A stretch of DNA of 64,000 nucleotides. Origin: a virus. The notes beneath the pieces are model-generated. The model had not been told where the DNA came from. It did no database searches and saw nothing but the letters and a program-made list of their open reading frames with translations. Within the stretch, counting starts at the first letter, position 1; each line of letters begins with the position of its first letter. Positions 20,966 to 29,798 of this stretch are shown here, one piece after another. The stretch lies in IMG/VR virus record IMGVR_UViG_3300030503_000212, positions 1 to 64,000 of that record. The stretch is one strand, 5' to 3'. A program made the translations under genes and the position numbers.

Positions 20966-22792
20966 ATGTCAAAATTCAGGTTGTCCGAATCACTACCGGA
21001 CAGCGCGATCTCATTAAACTATGAGGGGTTCGCTGGACTAGAGCCGATGATTCTTAAATTCGCAAATATGACTTGGCAGCGAATTCCAGAGTCACATCGG
21101 CGTCATATAGACAAAGAGGATATATTGCAGGAGACGCGAATGCGTGCGTTTGCTGCAATAGCAAGTTACGATCCAGGTAAAACTGGATTGAACGGCAAGA
21201 CAGCAAAACTTTCATCTTGGGTGTATGGCACGCTCGCGTTACGCATGCGAGAAGTCAACGCTCCATTCACAGATCCAACACGCAATCAGAGTCGCAGCGG
21301 TATAGTTGTTGGCTTTGATGAGGCGTGGGAGAATCCTTTTTCGACATACGAACCCGTATTCGAAATGGGTCCGCATCTGCATGACTCGCTCGAATCGTTT
21401 GAGCAGGCGTACAAAGAGTCTGACACTAACACTCAACAGATGTTTCTTGATACGTTGGGACTACGAACTAAAATTCGTATTTCACCTAAACGCGGAAATT
21501 CTGTTGCATTAGACATCGCGACCAAATGCAGGCTTACACCGACAGATTTACGGACGTTGCGGTCGCATGGAACGGAAAGGTGCGTTATCGTGGCAGCAAA
21601 ACTAAGTAAAGGCGGAAAGCTCCCGCAGATCGAATGTGTAAAGTGCAGCAATAGTTTTTCAGTTACTGATGTCGGAAAGACTATTGACGCGCGTACTCTC
21701 GTGTGCTCAAATTGTTATGCAGAACAAAGTGAGAGTGAACTGACTTGCTTTGCAAAAGAATATGAGCCAACCGCGCCGGAGTGTTCGGGTCTATGTCCAG
21801 ATCGAACCGTTTGCGCTGAGGTATCAACTAAGGGAGCCTATATGGGGATCAAAGTATCGAACAGCAAATCAGGCAAGACAAAGTCAACTCCAGCAGTAAA
21901 ACCTGCATCAGAGATTGTGGACGATCCATTCGCTGATGAACCATTGGAGGTCGCAGGTTATCCGGTGGGGTCGTTGACTATCGGTAGTGAGCAGCTTGAG
22001 GTAGAGGATAATTCTATCGATGGCCATGACGATGAGCCAGCTGACGGAGAGTTCGATGAGCCGTTGGAGGAGGTACCTGAGGAACTGGAGGTACATGAAC
22101 CAGCTCATGCAGACGAACCTCTGGATACGGCAGCAGATGATCCATTTCTCGACACAGCAGTCGAGGAGAAACCAAAACCCGCTACGGCGGCTAAACCCTC
22201 TCGTCAGAAAGAACAGGTGGTTATCGTGCCTGCCAAGCCTACTCCCGTGAAGGTTGCTCAAAAGAAAGTGCCGGTTAAGGCTGTGCCTGCTAAAAAGGCT
22301 GTTGTGGTCGTCAAAGCAAAGCCTGTAGTCAAGGCGGCAGCTCCTGTGAAGGTCGCAGCCAAGCCCGTAAAGGCAGCAAAGCCCGCTCCAGCGAAAACGG
22401 CGGCTCTGGCTAAGGCTGGTAAAAAGGCCAAACGCGTGCTTAAGGCGTTCAAGCCTCAGTATTGGACCGGTCAGCATCCGTTCCGTCCAGGCACTGCGCT
22501 ACACAAGATCGCTGAGAAACTGTTGACGCCTCCGGGTGTCAAGCTGAATCAGCTGATCGCATATGTCGCTAAGCAGGGGCTCAATTGGCGTGGTGTGCGT
22601 CACAATCTGGCCAAGGGTGCATCATTCAATGGCCAGTGGGAGTGGAAGTTCAAAATCGCTGACGACGATGCTCAGATGGTGACGATGAAAATCACTAAGC
22701 ACCCTGATGCTGAGTACAAGAAAGAGTGCGGTGAGCCCGTCAAGCCTGTGGTCAAGGCCAAGGCAAAGGCAAAGGCAAAGGGCAAAAAGTAA
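20966..22792 (+). CDS. Sigma-like N-domain fused to a histone-H1-like Lys/Ala-rich tail
   Basis: 608 aa in distinct parts. Residues about 35-110 (RHIDKEDILQETRMRAFAAI, SYDPGKTG, LSSWVYGTLALRMREV) look like sigma-70 region 2. Four cysteines follow (IECVKCSNSFSV...LVCSNCYAE), then an acidic stretch (about 305-400, rich in DEP). After it comes an H1-like run of KP/KA/VK repeats (about 405-490) and a compact C-terminal domain with a basic tail. A good internal start exists at 21841 (GGGAG, then ATGGGG), so a separate 317-aa tail product is possible. Might direct late transcription or compact DNA. The sigma call is moderate. Confidence 0.65.
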   Translation: MSKFRLSESLPDSAISLNYEGFAGLEPMILKFANMTWQRIPESHRRHIDKEDILQETRMRAFAAIASYDPGKTGLNGKTAKLSSWVYGTLALRMREVNAPFTDPTRNQSRSGIVVGFDEAWENPFSTYEPVFEMGPHLHDSLESFEQAYKESDTNTQQMFLDTLGLRTKIRISPKRGNSVALDIATKCRLTPTDLRTLRSHGTERCVIVAAKLSKGGKLPQIECVKCSNSFSVTDVGKTIDARTLVCSNCYAEQSESELTCFAKEYEPTAPECSGLCPDRTVCAEVSTKGAYMGIKVSNSKSGKTKSTPAVKPASEIVDDPFADEPLEVAGYPVGSLTIGSEQLEVEDNSIDGHDDEPADGEFDEPLEEVPEELEVHEPAHADEPLDTAADDPFLDTAVEEKPKPATAAKPSRQKEQVVIVPAKPTPVKVAQKKVPVKAVPAKKAVVVVKAKPVVKAAAPVKVAAKPVKAAKPAPAKTAALAKAGKKAKRVLKAFKPQYWTGQHPFRPGTALHKIAEKLLTPPGVKLNQLIAYVAKQGLNWRGVRHNLAKGASFNGQWEWKFKIADDDAQMVTMKITKHPDAEYKKECGEPVKPVVKAKAKAKAKGKK

Positions 22793-22819
22793 AGCGGTTT
22801 GCAGCACTTATTGTTGAGT

Positions 22820-22857
22820 GCAAAGGGTTCTATCACTCCACGGGTAGAACCCTTTGT
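22820..22857 (+). terminator. Hairpin, possible terminator
   Basis: AAAGGGTTCTA (22822-22832) pairs with TAGAACCCTTT (22845-22855), extended by one C-G and one G-U pair. The following bases (GTGCTG) are not T rich, so termination may be weak. Lies between the sigma-like gene and the next promoter box. Confidence 0.5.
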
Positions 22858-22866
22858 GCTGTCCGC

Positions 22867-22872
22867 TACAAT
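22867..22872 (+). promoter_or_regulatory. Putative promoter -10 box (TACAAT)
   Basis: CCGC-TACAAT 18 nt before the next ATG, directly after a hairpin. No -35 consensus. Confidence 0.5.
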
Positions 22873-22890
22873 CTCTATACGAGGTGTGAC

Positions 22891-23415
22891 ATGCTACGAG
22901 CTACGATTTATCTTGTCGGATTGCTGTTCTTGACGTTCGTCGTTATGTACGGTAGCGAGCCACGACTCCAGGTCTGGTTATTGAGTAGCTATCATCGGCT
23001 TTACGGCCTGATTGAGCACAAGTATTTCGTGTACAAAGCCGGGCGGCTGCTCAAGGTTCCTGTGCGGCGATTGCTGTTGCATGATTGGTCTAGATTCCTG
23101 CCGCTCGAATGGAAAGCCTACCGTAAGCTGCCGGAAAGTTTGGAGTGGCAGCGGGCATGGGTATGCCATGTGAGTCGTAACGATCATCATTGGCAGCACT
23201 GGTGTACAGAGACAGAAACGTTCAAAATGCCTGAGGTATGTGTCCGAGAAATGGTAGCGGATTGGATGGCCATCAGCAGGACAACAAACGGCGTGTACGG
23301 GGCCGTGGCAGGCTTTACATTGGCATATCCTATGATGCGCCTGCATGAGAGCACACGTAATTTCGCTTGGTTTCTGCTACAGACTTATGCAACACGTTGG
23401 GAGGGGCGTAAATGA
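22891..23415 (+). CDS. DUF5662-like protein with N-terminal membrane helix
   Basis: 174 aa. One N-terminal membrane helix (TIYLVGLLFLTFVVMYG), then HKYFVYKAGRLLKVPVRRLL, LHDWSRFLPLEWKAYRK, VSRNDHHWQHWC and VREMVADWMA. The HKYFV...LLxHDxS+F...ExxxY...RNxHHWxxW...MxxDW signature is that of DUF5662, which I recognise from many phages and which has several conserved His/Asp, suggesting a metal-dependent enzyme. The membrane anchor is unusual for the family. GAGGTG precedes the start. Confidence 0.75.
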   Translation: MLRATIYLVGLLFLTFVVMYGSEPRLQVWLLSSYHRLYGLIEHKYFVYKAGRLLKVPVRRLLLHDWSRFLPLEWKAYRKLPESLEWQRAWVCHVSRNDHHWQHWCTETETFKMPEVCVREMVADWMAISRTTNGVYGAVAGFTLAYPMMRLHESTRNFAWFLLQTYATRWEGRK

Positions 23416-23996
23416 GGATTAGCTACATTGTGTCAGCATTCAATAGCTCGCGGTTTCTGCCGTGCCTGCTGGGATCTCTAGCGGTTCAGACAGATCAGGA
23501 TTTCGAGGTTCTCGTTACGGATAATACTGTTGACGAGGATAAAGCGTTGGCTATCCGACGAGTATGCCGGATTTCTGATGTCAAGCATATTCGGTACGTA
23601 AATACGCGCCAGACGACTTGCTATCACTCAGCAGAAACAGGTGTAGGGTTGGTTCAGGGCGAGTTTGTCTGTTTCCCATCAGACGATAACTATTACATGC
23701 CCACGTTCGGCGAAGCAATGTACAGAACAGCCAGTGCCAACGGTGCCGACTTAGTGTTGTGCGAGATGATTTTTGACGGTCGTCGTGGTGGTCGGTACTC
23801 AGTCATGGACACTAAAGCCGCGTTTGGACATGTAGACAAAGGTGGGTTCATTCTGCGCCGGGATAAGTTCCAACCGTTCCCCGGCAAGCCTGATACAGAC
23901 ATACCGTGTGGTGCTGATGGTATGTTGATTGACCAGTTGGTAGCCTCTGGGATTTCCCATATTAAACTGCCGGATATCTTAGTCGTTCACAATTGA
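23412..23996 (+). CDS. Glycosyltransferase, GT-A fold (family 2-like)
   Basis: 194 aa, start overlapping the previous stop. ISYIVSAFNSSRFLPCLLGS, DFEVLVTDNTVDE, then GEFVCFPSDDNYYMPTF with the metal-binding DD, and ISHIKLPDILVVHN at the end. This is the nucleotide-sugar-binding core of GT2 enzymes, with a short C-terminus. Might glycosylate phage DNA bases, virion proteins or host surface sugars; no acceptor is suggested by context. Confidence 0.75.
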   Translation: MRISYIVSAFNSSRFLPCLLGSLAVQTDQDFEVLVTDNTVDEDKALAIRRVCRISDVKHIRYVNTRQTTCYHSAETGVGLVQGEFVCFPSDDNYYMPTFGEAMYRTASANGADLVLCEMIFDGRRGGRYSVMDTKAAFGHVDKGGFILRRDKFQPFPGKPDTDIPCGADGMLIDQLVASGISHIKLPDILVVHN

Positions 23997-24002
23997 GGCC
24001 GT

Positions 24003-24299
24003 ATGAGAAAGATTTGGATGGACATTCATGATGGTGTAGTGCCACGGCGTGGAGATAGATTGTTGTCTCCGAAAAGCGTTTATCATGTGCTGCACGTCCA
24101 TCGAATGAAACGACGCAATCCGGACGCCGTACCCAGGTTTCAATTATTCGTACTAAGGGCGGATGAGTTTGATGATGAGATTCTAGTGCAACGCCTACTC
24201 CAATCAGCGAATCGACGCGGCGGTCAGCAGATCATCAGATTTACATGGAATTCACGCAACAAAAAGTCAAAAGGACTGAGGTTAGACTCGTGGCTCTGA
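24003..24299 (+). CDS. Hypothetical small protein
   Basis: 98 aa, basic (many Arg). Starts DIHDGVVPRRGDRLLSPKSV, then VHRMKRRNPDAVPRFQLFVL. No family recognised. The end overlaps the clamp gene. Confidence 0.55.
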   Translation: MRKIWMDIHDGVVPRRGDRLLSPKSVYHVLHVHRMKRRNPDAVPRFQLFVLRADEFDDEILVQRLLQSANRRGGQQIIRFTWNSRNKKSKGLRLDSWL

Positions 24300-25363
24300 G
24301 AATACAACGTGATGCATTCATCAGCACAATAGTAAGTCCATCCCATTTGATCTCACCCAACGATCAGTTGTTCACGTCGACACATATAAAGATTGTTGCC
24401 AATAACGAGTCAGTACGTGCTTACTGCTCCGGGGATCATATCAGCTCGTGCGCCTATATACCATTTGAGACGATTGAACCCGGAACGTTCTATTTTGCCC
24501 GTGCTGCGCTAGAGGCATTCGCGACTAAACTTACTACTGATGCAGTGACAATCGAACACAACGGATCAGAAAGCATTCTACGGGCAGATCAGCGTACGAT
24601 GACATTCGCAGATCCTAAAAAGCATTTTTCGTTCCCGCGCAAGCCCACATCGAATTTGGAGAGCTTGGATACGTTGAGTGAAAGTGATGCCCTCATGATT
24701 CAGACAGTGGCTCAGGCGAGCACAGAGAACGATCAGGTGCGATCTGAATATCACTGTGTATACGCTGATCCGGTAAAGTCTGGTACAGAGATATTCGCTT
24801 ATAACGGATCGGCATTAGCCATGGGTGTTTTGGATAAAAAGTTCAAGCATGCCGTAGCGCTGCCTACACAATTGTCTCGTATGGCTAAGTTTGGTAACTT
24901 ACTTGTGAGTCAGGAGGAGGTTGGGATCGAGGGTCCGTATTGCCTCTACTGGTGCAAAGCTCCGATTAAGGCTCAACACGCATTTCCGCTGGACAAGGTA
25001 CGCGCAACTCTAAATAAGCCTGCTGAAAAGTTGTTTGAGATCGAGGGCAAAGGAATGTCAGCCGCCGTGGATCTCCTACAGCGGGCGTTTGCGTCCTGGG
25101 ACGAAGCTAGTGATGCGATCTTGGAATTGGACGGCAACACACTCAAGGTTCGAGTCAAGTTCCCCTCCACACGATTTGAGGAGGTACTTTCTGTTGAGGG
25201 CAGCAGTAGAAAGTTTACGGTTAAGCTGCCGCTGAAAGAGCATTCACGCCTGTTACCGGCCTTAGCTCGTATGCCACTGTTGAGTGTCTACAATGTGGGT
25301 AAGCACATTCGATTCGAGGGTGATGGATTCAAATTACTCTTGCCGGTGGATTACTCAAAATGA
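24290..25363 (+). CDS. DNA polymerase sliding clamp (DnaN-like)
   Basis: 357 aa from GTG 24290 (TGAGG 9 nt upstream); an ATG at 24245 would overlap more of the previous gene. The length and the three repeated beta-rich segments (ALRIQRDAFISTIVSPSH; LDTLSESDALMIQTVAQA; FEIEGKGMSAAVDLLQRAF) match bacterial beta clamp, with a terminal FKLLLPVDY. Sequence similarity is weak, but position just before the polymerase and presence of a clamp loader at 35602 support it. Would tether the polymerase to DNA. Confidence 0.65.
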   Translation: MALRIQRDAFISTIVSPSHLISPNDQLFTSTHIKIVANNESVRAYCSGDHISSCAYIPFETIEPGTFYFARAALEAFATKLTTDAVTIEHNGSESILRADQRTMTFADPKKHFSFPRKPTSNLESLDTLSESDALMIQTVAQASTENDQVRSEYHCVYADPVKSGTEIFAYNGSALAMGVLDKKFKHAVALPTQLSRMAKFGNLLVSQEEVGIEGPYCLYWCKAPIKAQHAFPLDKVRATLNKPAEKLFEIEGKGMSAAVDLLQRAFASWDEASDAILELDGNTLKVRVKFPSTRFEEVLSVEGSSRKFTVKLPLKEHSRLLPALARMPLLSVYNVGKHIRFEGDGFKLLLPVDYSK

Positions 25364-25617
25364 TGGATCAGGTACTCATGCAGTCCTATATGTTGCCCAT
25401 CAACTCTAGGCAACAGTTTACGAAAGTTCGTGTGGAGAAACGTTACGGCTATTGGCATATTCATAGGATCACAGGACATCGTGTCTTGGATATGGTAGTT
25501 CCTAGTTTAGCTTTTGGCTGTGATTACGCTTACGTAGGCATGACATTTACTATGCAGTCCGAGCTGAATTCTTACTATGCTCAGTTACGGAAATCTTATA
25601 GGGCAACACAAGTATGA
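25360..25617 (+). CDS. Hypothetical small protein
   Basis: 85 aa coupled by ATGA to both neighbours, clamp and polymerase. MLPINSRQQFTKVRVEKRYG, then HRITGHRVLDMVVPSLAFG. No family recognised. Its place suggests a link to replication. Confidence 0.6.
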   Translation: MMDQVLMQSYMLPINSRQQFTKVRVEKRYGYWHIHRITGHRVLDMVVPSLAFGCDYAYVGMTFTMQSELNSYYAQLRKSYRATQV

Positions 25618-28475
25618 ATATTGCTCAAGATCCGGATATCTGTAAAAAGTGCAAGCTCAACAGACTTGAGGGAGCCACAAAGATTTTTACAGAAATCTAT
25701 GGTCGCCCGATCATGATCGTAGGACAGTCACCCTCTCAAGAGGAGAATGACGAGTCTGAGTTTCTTGTGAACACATCACCTGCTGGTAAGTTCATTTGGC
25801 AGGCGCTGCGTCAGGTCGGTATTGAACGAGACGATTGTGATGTAACTGCCGCGTTGCGTTGTATCCCAGCAGAACCTGTTACGGGTTCGTACAGCAGCTA
25901 TCTAAAGCCCAGAGCTCCCTCGAAAGAGGAGATCAAACTTTGCTCCACATATACAAAGGGGCTTGTCACACTTGGGATCACGCCGCGAGCACCAGTTACT
26001 ATTGACGATCCTGATCCAGTAGAGGTGGGATCGGGTACACGTGCGATTCTCATCCTGGGGCAGCTGGCAGCAAAACAGTTATTGGGTGGTGAGTACAAAA
26101 AGAATCGCCGCATCATCGATTCAGCCAAGCTGGGTGTGCGTGTGTTTCTTGTCGATCATCCAGGGTTCTTTTTACGATCTGGTATCAAGGGTTTGAATGA
26201 GGATGATGAGCGCCTTAAGGCATTCCGCCAGACAGTTCAGGCGATGGCTGAGTTTGTTAACTCAGATGCAACAGTAGTTGGAGCCGAGGAATATTTACGA
26301 GCACAAAAGTATCGTCTCGTAAAGACCGGGGAAAAGGCATGGCGGTTTGTCCGTAAGCTCAAGACTTGGGCTATCGAAAGGAATGAGAGACTTTCTGTTG
26401 ACGTTGAGGACGATATACCAGATGATTTTGCTGAGACGGGAGTAGAGACTGGTGAGCGCGTTGTTCTGACAATGTCTATATGCCCTAAGCCCGGATACTC
26501 TGTGATGTTTGTTGTAGATCATCCGGATGCTATACGAGCAGAACGTGATGATATCGTAAAGGCTCTCGACTGGCTCCTATCAGATCCTGCTGTCAAGCTC
26601 ACGATGCACTACGGAGCGACAGATGCTGAAAAGCTGAATGACATTCTGGGAATCAAGACTCCCGGGTATAGGCTAGATACGTTTACGAGCATGTACCTCG
26701 CAAACCCAGGGTTGTTCAGTTACGGACTCGGAGGATTGACAGATAGCTTTGCCCCACAGTTTTCAGGTTACAAGCACATTATTGCTCCCTACGTAGGACC
26801 ACCTGGGCCTTGGCCTAAAATTGCATCGCGGAGCAATGAGACGCTGTACAAATTCATTTCGGCTAAGTCCACAATGCATTTTTCCCAGATACCATTGGGG
26901 GTTTTGCGTTTGTACAATAACGCTGATGCCGATATCGGCAAACGTTTTGAATTACTTTCGAAGGACTCCACACCCGAGGCGCTACAGGCGGTCTATACGG
27001 ACATGGGACACATTCTTATGCGTATGGAGCGTAATGGACCGCTTGTAGACTATAGGCATATTGAGACGCTCAAAAAGCTATGGCCACCTTTGGTAAAGAA
27101 CGCAGCTCAACGTTTGCGAGACGTTGCCGAAGATCCAGAGTTCAATCCCAACACACCAGCAGATGTTGCTTGGTTGTTATGGGAGAAACTTGCAATCCCT
27201 TATCCAGACCCTAAGGCCAAGAAAAAGAGTACTGGCAAAGAAATACTGTTGCAGGTTGCTCCCGACTATCCCATAGCCGGTGAGGTAATGGCTTATCGTA
27301 AAGTTGCAAAAACGATGAACACATACATCAAAGGTTATGAGTATTGTGCCAATCTCAACGGAGGCAGACTCAGAACTAAATGGTGGCTGGTTGGGACTCG
27401 GACAGGTCGTCTATCCAGTGGCGGATCTAAGGAAAAAATTGCTGGTGTAGTCAATCTCCAGAACATCCAAAAGAAAACTGAGATACGCAACATTCTTGTG
27501 TCAGATCATCGTTGGCGCGAGTTGCACCTATTCATAAAAGCCATGATTATGACGGGCTGCTCAGATGATGAGCTGGCAGAGTCTGTTATTAGTAAGTTTG
27601 GTGACATGGATGTGTTCTTGGAATTCGATCAAGGACAGGTTGAGGTTCGTGTAGCTGCTCAGTTGTCAGGTGATCGGCAGATGATTGCTGATTGTGAGGC
27701 TGGAGACATCCACTCCCAAGTGGGCCACGCCATGACTGGGTGGGCTATTGAACAGATTAAGAATGACAAGGACACGCGAACACGTACTAAGAACGTGCAT
27801 TTCGGTATTTTATTCGGGCTCAAACCTGACGGAATTTTGCGGTATATCAAAGGTTTTGATCCGCATACAAAGATTACACTACGAGACGTTGAGGGATACT
27901 ATGCAAACTATTTCAACCGTTATCCAGGCATGCAGGTATTCATTGACAAGCAGCATATATTTGCTGAGAACAATGGCTATGTTGCAACAGTTTTTGGGTT
28001 CAAGCGCCCGCTGATTATCAATGAGGACTTGAAAGGACTTGTCGATGACTATGGGCAACCTGCATATTGGAAAAACATCGCCGTCAATAGCCCTGTTCAG
28101 GGGAGTGCTCATCAGCTGCTAATGTGCGGAATCATAGCGTTATGGCGTCAGCCTGAAAAGTATGCGATGTTGGGTATACCTCAGATGGAGGTGCATGACA
28201 ACTTAGTGATGCGGATCAAGCTCAAGAATTTGGTTGAGTGCTACTGGCTGGCTAAGGAATTGCTTGAGCAAGAACCATTGCGTACGATCAAGCAGGATTT
28301 CCCGCATATTGACTGGCGTGTAAAGCTGGAGGTTGACGGTGCTGCTGGGTTTAGATTCGGTGTGAAATCCGGACTCAACAATAAGTTAACTATGGGCGCA
28401 TTCCTGCGGGATTGGTTTACGGAGAACGAAAAAGCTATCACTGCGATCAAGGTTTTGAAAGCAGCAGCTGCATAA
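25614..28475 (+). CDS. Family A DNA polymerase fused to a uracil-DNA glycosylase domain
   Basis: 953 aa. Residues 1-215 resemble family 4 UDG: CKKCKLNRLEG with cluster cysteines, IMIVGQSPSQEENDESEFLV and LILGQLAAKQLLGG. Residues about 250-420 are a 3'-5' exonuclease (SVDVEDD; LTMHYGATDAEKLNDIL; YGLGGLTDSF). From about 480 comes the PolA fold: motif A VFLEFDQGQVEVRVAAQLSG, motif B TRTKNVHFGILFG, motif C MEVHDNLVM. Motif C has HDN where most have HDE. There is no 5'-3' exonuclease domain; that is a separate gene. UDG-polymerase fusions occur in a few phages such as SPO1. Replicates the genome and may remove or sense uracil. Confidence 0.88.
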   Translation: MNIAQDPDICKKCKLNRLEGATKIFTEIYGRPIMIVGQSPSQEENDESEFLVNTSPAGKFIWQALRQVGIERDDCDVTAALRCIPAEPVTGSYSSYLKPRAPSKEEIKLCSTYTKGLVTLGITPRAPVTIDDPDPVEVGSGTRAILILGQLAAKQLLGGEYKKNRRIIDSAKLGVRVFLVDHPGFFLRSGIKGLNEDDERLKAFRQTVQAMAEFVNSDATVVGAEEYLRAQKYRLVKTGEKAWRFVRKLKTWAIERNERLSVDVEDDIPDDFAETGVETGERVVLTMSICPKPGYSVMFVVDHPDAIRAERDDIVKALDWLLSDPAVKLTMHYGATDAEKLNDILGIKTPGYRLDTFTSMYLANPGLFSYGLGGLTDSFAPQFSGYKHIIAPYVGPPGPWPKIASRSNETLYKFISAKSTMHFSQIPLGVLRLYNNADADIGKRFELLSKDSTPEALQAVYTDMGHILMRMERNGPLVDYRHIETLKKLWPPLVKNAAQRLRDVAEDPEFNPNTPADVAWLLWEKLAIPYPDPKAKKKSTGKEILLQVAPDYPIAGEVMAYRKVAKTMNTYIKGYEYCANLNGGRLRTKWWLVGTRTGRLSSGGSKEKIAGVVNLQNIQKKTEIRNILVSDHRWRELHLFIKAMIMTGCSDDELAESVISKFGDMDVFLEFDQGQVEVRVAAQLSGDRQMIADCEAGDIHSQVGHAMTGWAIEQIKNDKDTRTRTKNVHFGILFGLKPDGILRYIKGFDPHTKITLRDVEGYYANYFNRYPGMQVFIDKQHIFAENNGYVATVFGFKRPLIINEDLKGLVDDYGQPAYWKNIAVNSPVQGSAHQLLMCGIIALWRQPEKYAMLGIPQMEVHDNLVMRIKLKNLVECYWLAKELLEQEPLRTIKQDFPHIDWRVKLEVDGAAGFRFGVKSGLNNKLTMGAFLRDWFTENEKAITAIKVLKAAAA

Positions 28476-28491
28476 GGTAGATTGGGCCGTC

Positions 28492-28497
28492 TACAAT
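28492..28497 (+). promoter_or_regulatory. Putative promoter -10 box (TACAAT) merged with a motif copy
   Basis: GTC-TACAAT, the last bases of which run into CAATAGTAAGTGAGG, a copy of the dispersed motif plus ribosome site. Confidence 0.5.
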
Positions 28498-28516
28498 AGT
28501 AAGTGAGGAAACAGTT

Positions 28517-28786
28517 ATGGTCGATTCAAGTGCGAAGGTCAGCATTACCATTGGTACGTTTGTCTATGAGTTTGAGGCAGCATTCAGCACAGCACTTGCT
28601 ATTTTGTTAGAGCCTCGTATGTATAGCTCTAGTGATCTAATGCGGCAGGCAACACGGGTCATTGATCGCGGTGCAGTTATTAAGGATCGGTATGGCTATG
28701 CTACGGAGCACGTAGAGCATGCACAGCTGTTACACGATGCTTACACCAAGGCTCAGGCAGCTTTGGTGTACAAAGAGCCGTTGTAG
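28517..28786 (+). CDS. Hypothetical small protein
   Basis: 89 aa with beta-strand start (KVSITIGTFVYEFEAAF) and helical end (VEHAQLLHDAYTKAQAAL). ATG follows GAGGAAAC. No family recognised. Confidence 0.6.
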   Translation: MVDSSAKVSITIGTFVYEFEAAFSTALAILLEPRMYSSSDLMRQATRVIDRGAVIKDRYGYATEHVEHAQLLHDAYTKAQAALVYKEPL

Positions 28787-28806
28787 TCAATAATACGTGA
28801 GGTGTT

Positions 28807-29175
28807 ATGAATTTAGTTATCAATGATCGTCGACATGCAGCTGTTATGGCAGAACGTATGCGAAACGATCCAAACATCATCCCGCCAATTACTGACCCAC
28901 TGGGCAGCTCTTGGGATCAACCGTCAACGGATTTCATTGTTATTGATGACACTCACGCGTTGATGTCCAAACACACTTTTGAGGAGCTCGCTGAGTACTC
29001 ATGTACGAACCCATCGGGTGTGTATCACGGTAAAATGTGGCGGCGGCATGACGGATCTCACGATCAGGCGTTCTTAGCACGTGGTGGCATCCCAGAGTGG
29101 TACTTGTGCTGGTACGGGTTTGATCCGGACCCGAAATTTGTTTCAAACAACTATCGAAAAATCATCTTGGTGTGA
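28807..29175 (+). CDS. Hypothetical protein
   Basis: 122 aa; GAGG 7 nt upstream of ATG. Trp/His rich middle (GKMWRRHDGSHDQAFLARGG). No family recognised. Runs into the recombination gene group. Confidence 0.6.
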   Translation: MNLVINDRRHAAVMAERMRNDPNIIPPITDPLGSSWDQPSTDFIVIDDTHALMSKHTFEELAEYSCTNPSGVYHGKMWRRHDGSHDQAFLARGGIPEWYLCWYGFDPDPKFVSNNYRKIILV

Positions 29176-29184
29176 AAGGACACA

Positions 29185-29739
29185 ATGGCGGAACCAGTAG
29201 CAACACAAAGTCCCATTCAACGGTTTCTTAGCGAGGAGTCGGATTTCGACGAACTCATTAGTAAGTTGGCGTTTCCGCAGGAGCTGGCTATCAAAGCGGC
29301 AGCAGAACAACCGGGCTTGTTTATCAAAGCAGCACGAGCACGCGTTCAGACTATGAGACGTTCGGCTCAAGCTCATGCCAATTTGGATACTACCGAGGCT
29401 GACGTTGCCTTACAGACACGGGCAGCATTGGTATCGCGCGGCGAAAAGATTACGGAGGCAACAGTAGCGGCGCTAGTCGCTATCGACGCTGCGGTGCTAG
29501 ATGCCCAGAAAGCAGCACGAGCTGCTGACTCTCACGAGGAGCTAGGCAAACTTATTGTTGAGGCTTATCGGCATCGCCGGGACGTTATAAGGGTAATCGC
29601 CGAGGCGAATATCATTGAGGGCAATAATCCGTATACTGACGAAATGCGTTTCGATCAGACACGAAAGCTCTCTGAGGAGGCACGAGCTGCCCAGGCTAAA
29701 CGGCGTCAAGCTGCTGCACTAGAGGATGCAACAGAGTAA
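29185..29739 (+). CDS. Helical protein beside SSB, possible recombination mediator
   Basis: 184 aa, almost wholly alpha-helical (LISKLAFPQELAIKAAAEQ; ARAADSHEELGKLIVEAYRH; KLSEEARAAQAKRRQAA). The size, helical make-up and position directly before the SSB and RecA/UvsX genes recall UvsY-type mediators, but I see no diagnostic motif, so this is context only. CAACACAAAGT and ACTTATTGTTGAG motif copies lie inside. Confidence 0.55.
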   Translation: MAEPVATQSPIQRFLSEESDFDELISKLAFPQELAIKAAAEQPGLFIKAARARVQTMRRSAQAHANLDTTEADVALQTRAALVSRGEKITEATVAALVAIDAAVLDAQKAARAADSHEELGKLIVEAYRHRRDVIRVIAEANIIEGNNPYTDEMRFDQTRKLSEEARAAQAKRRQAAALEDATE

Positions 29740-29774
29740 CTTACTGTTGATTCAAACAATAGAAACTAACTGGC

Positions 29775-29780
29775 TATAAT
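29775..29780 (+). promoter_or_regulatory. Putative promoter -10 box (TATAAT) before SSB
   Basis: TGGC-TATAAT 18 nt before the ATG. The motif copies ACTTACTGTTGA and ACAATAGAAACT occupy the 40 bp upstream, where a -35 would be. Confidence 0.55.
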
Positions 29781-29798
29781 CTGTATGAGGTGAAATTC

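Noticed and set aside
29185-29739. Firm UvsY call
   Set aside because: Only helical content and gene neighbours support it; no diagnostic residues, so it is left as a possibility.
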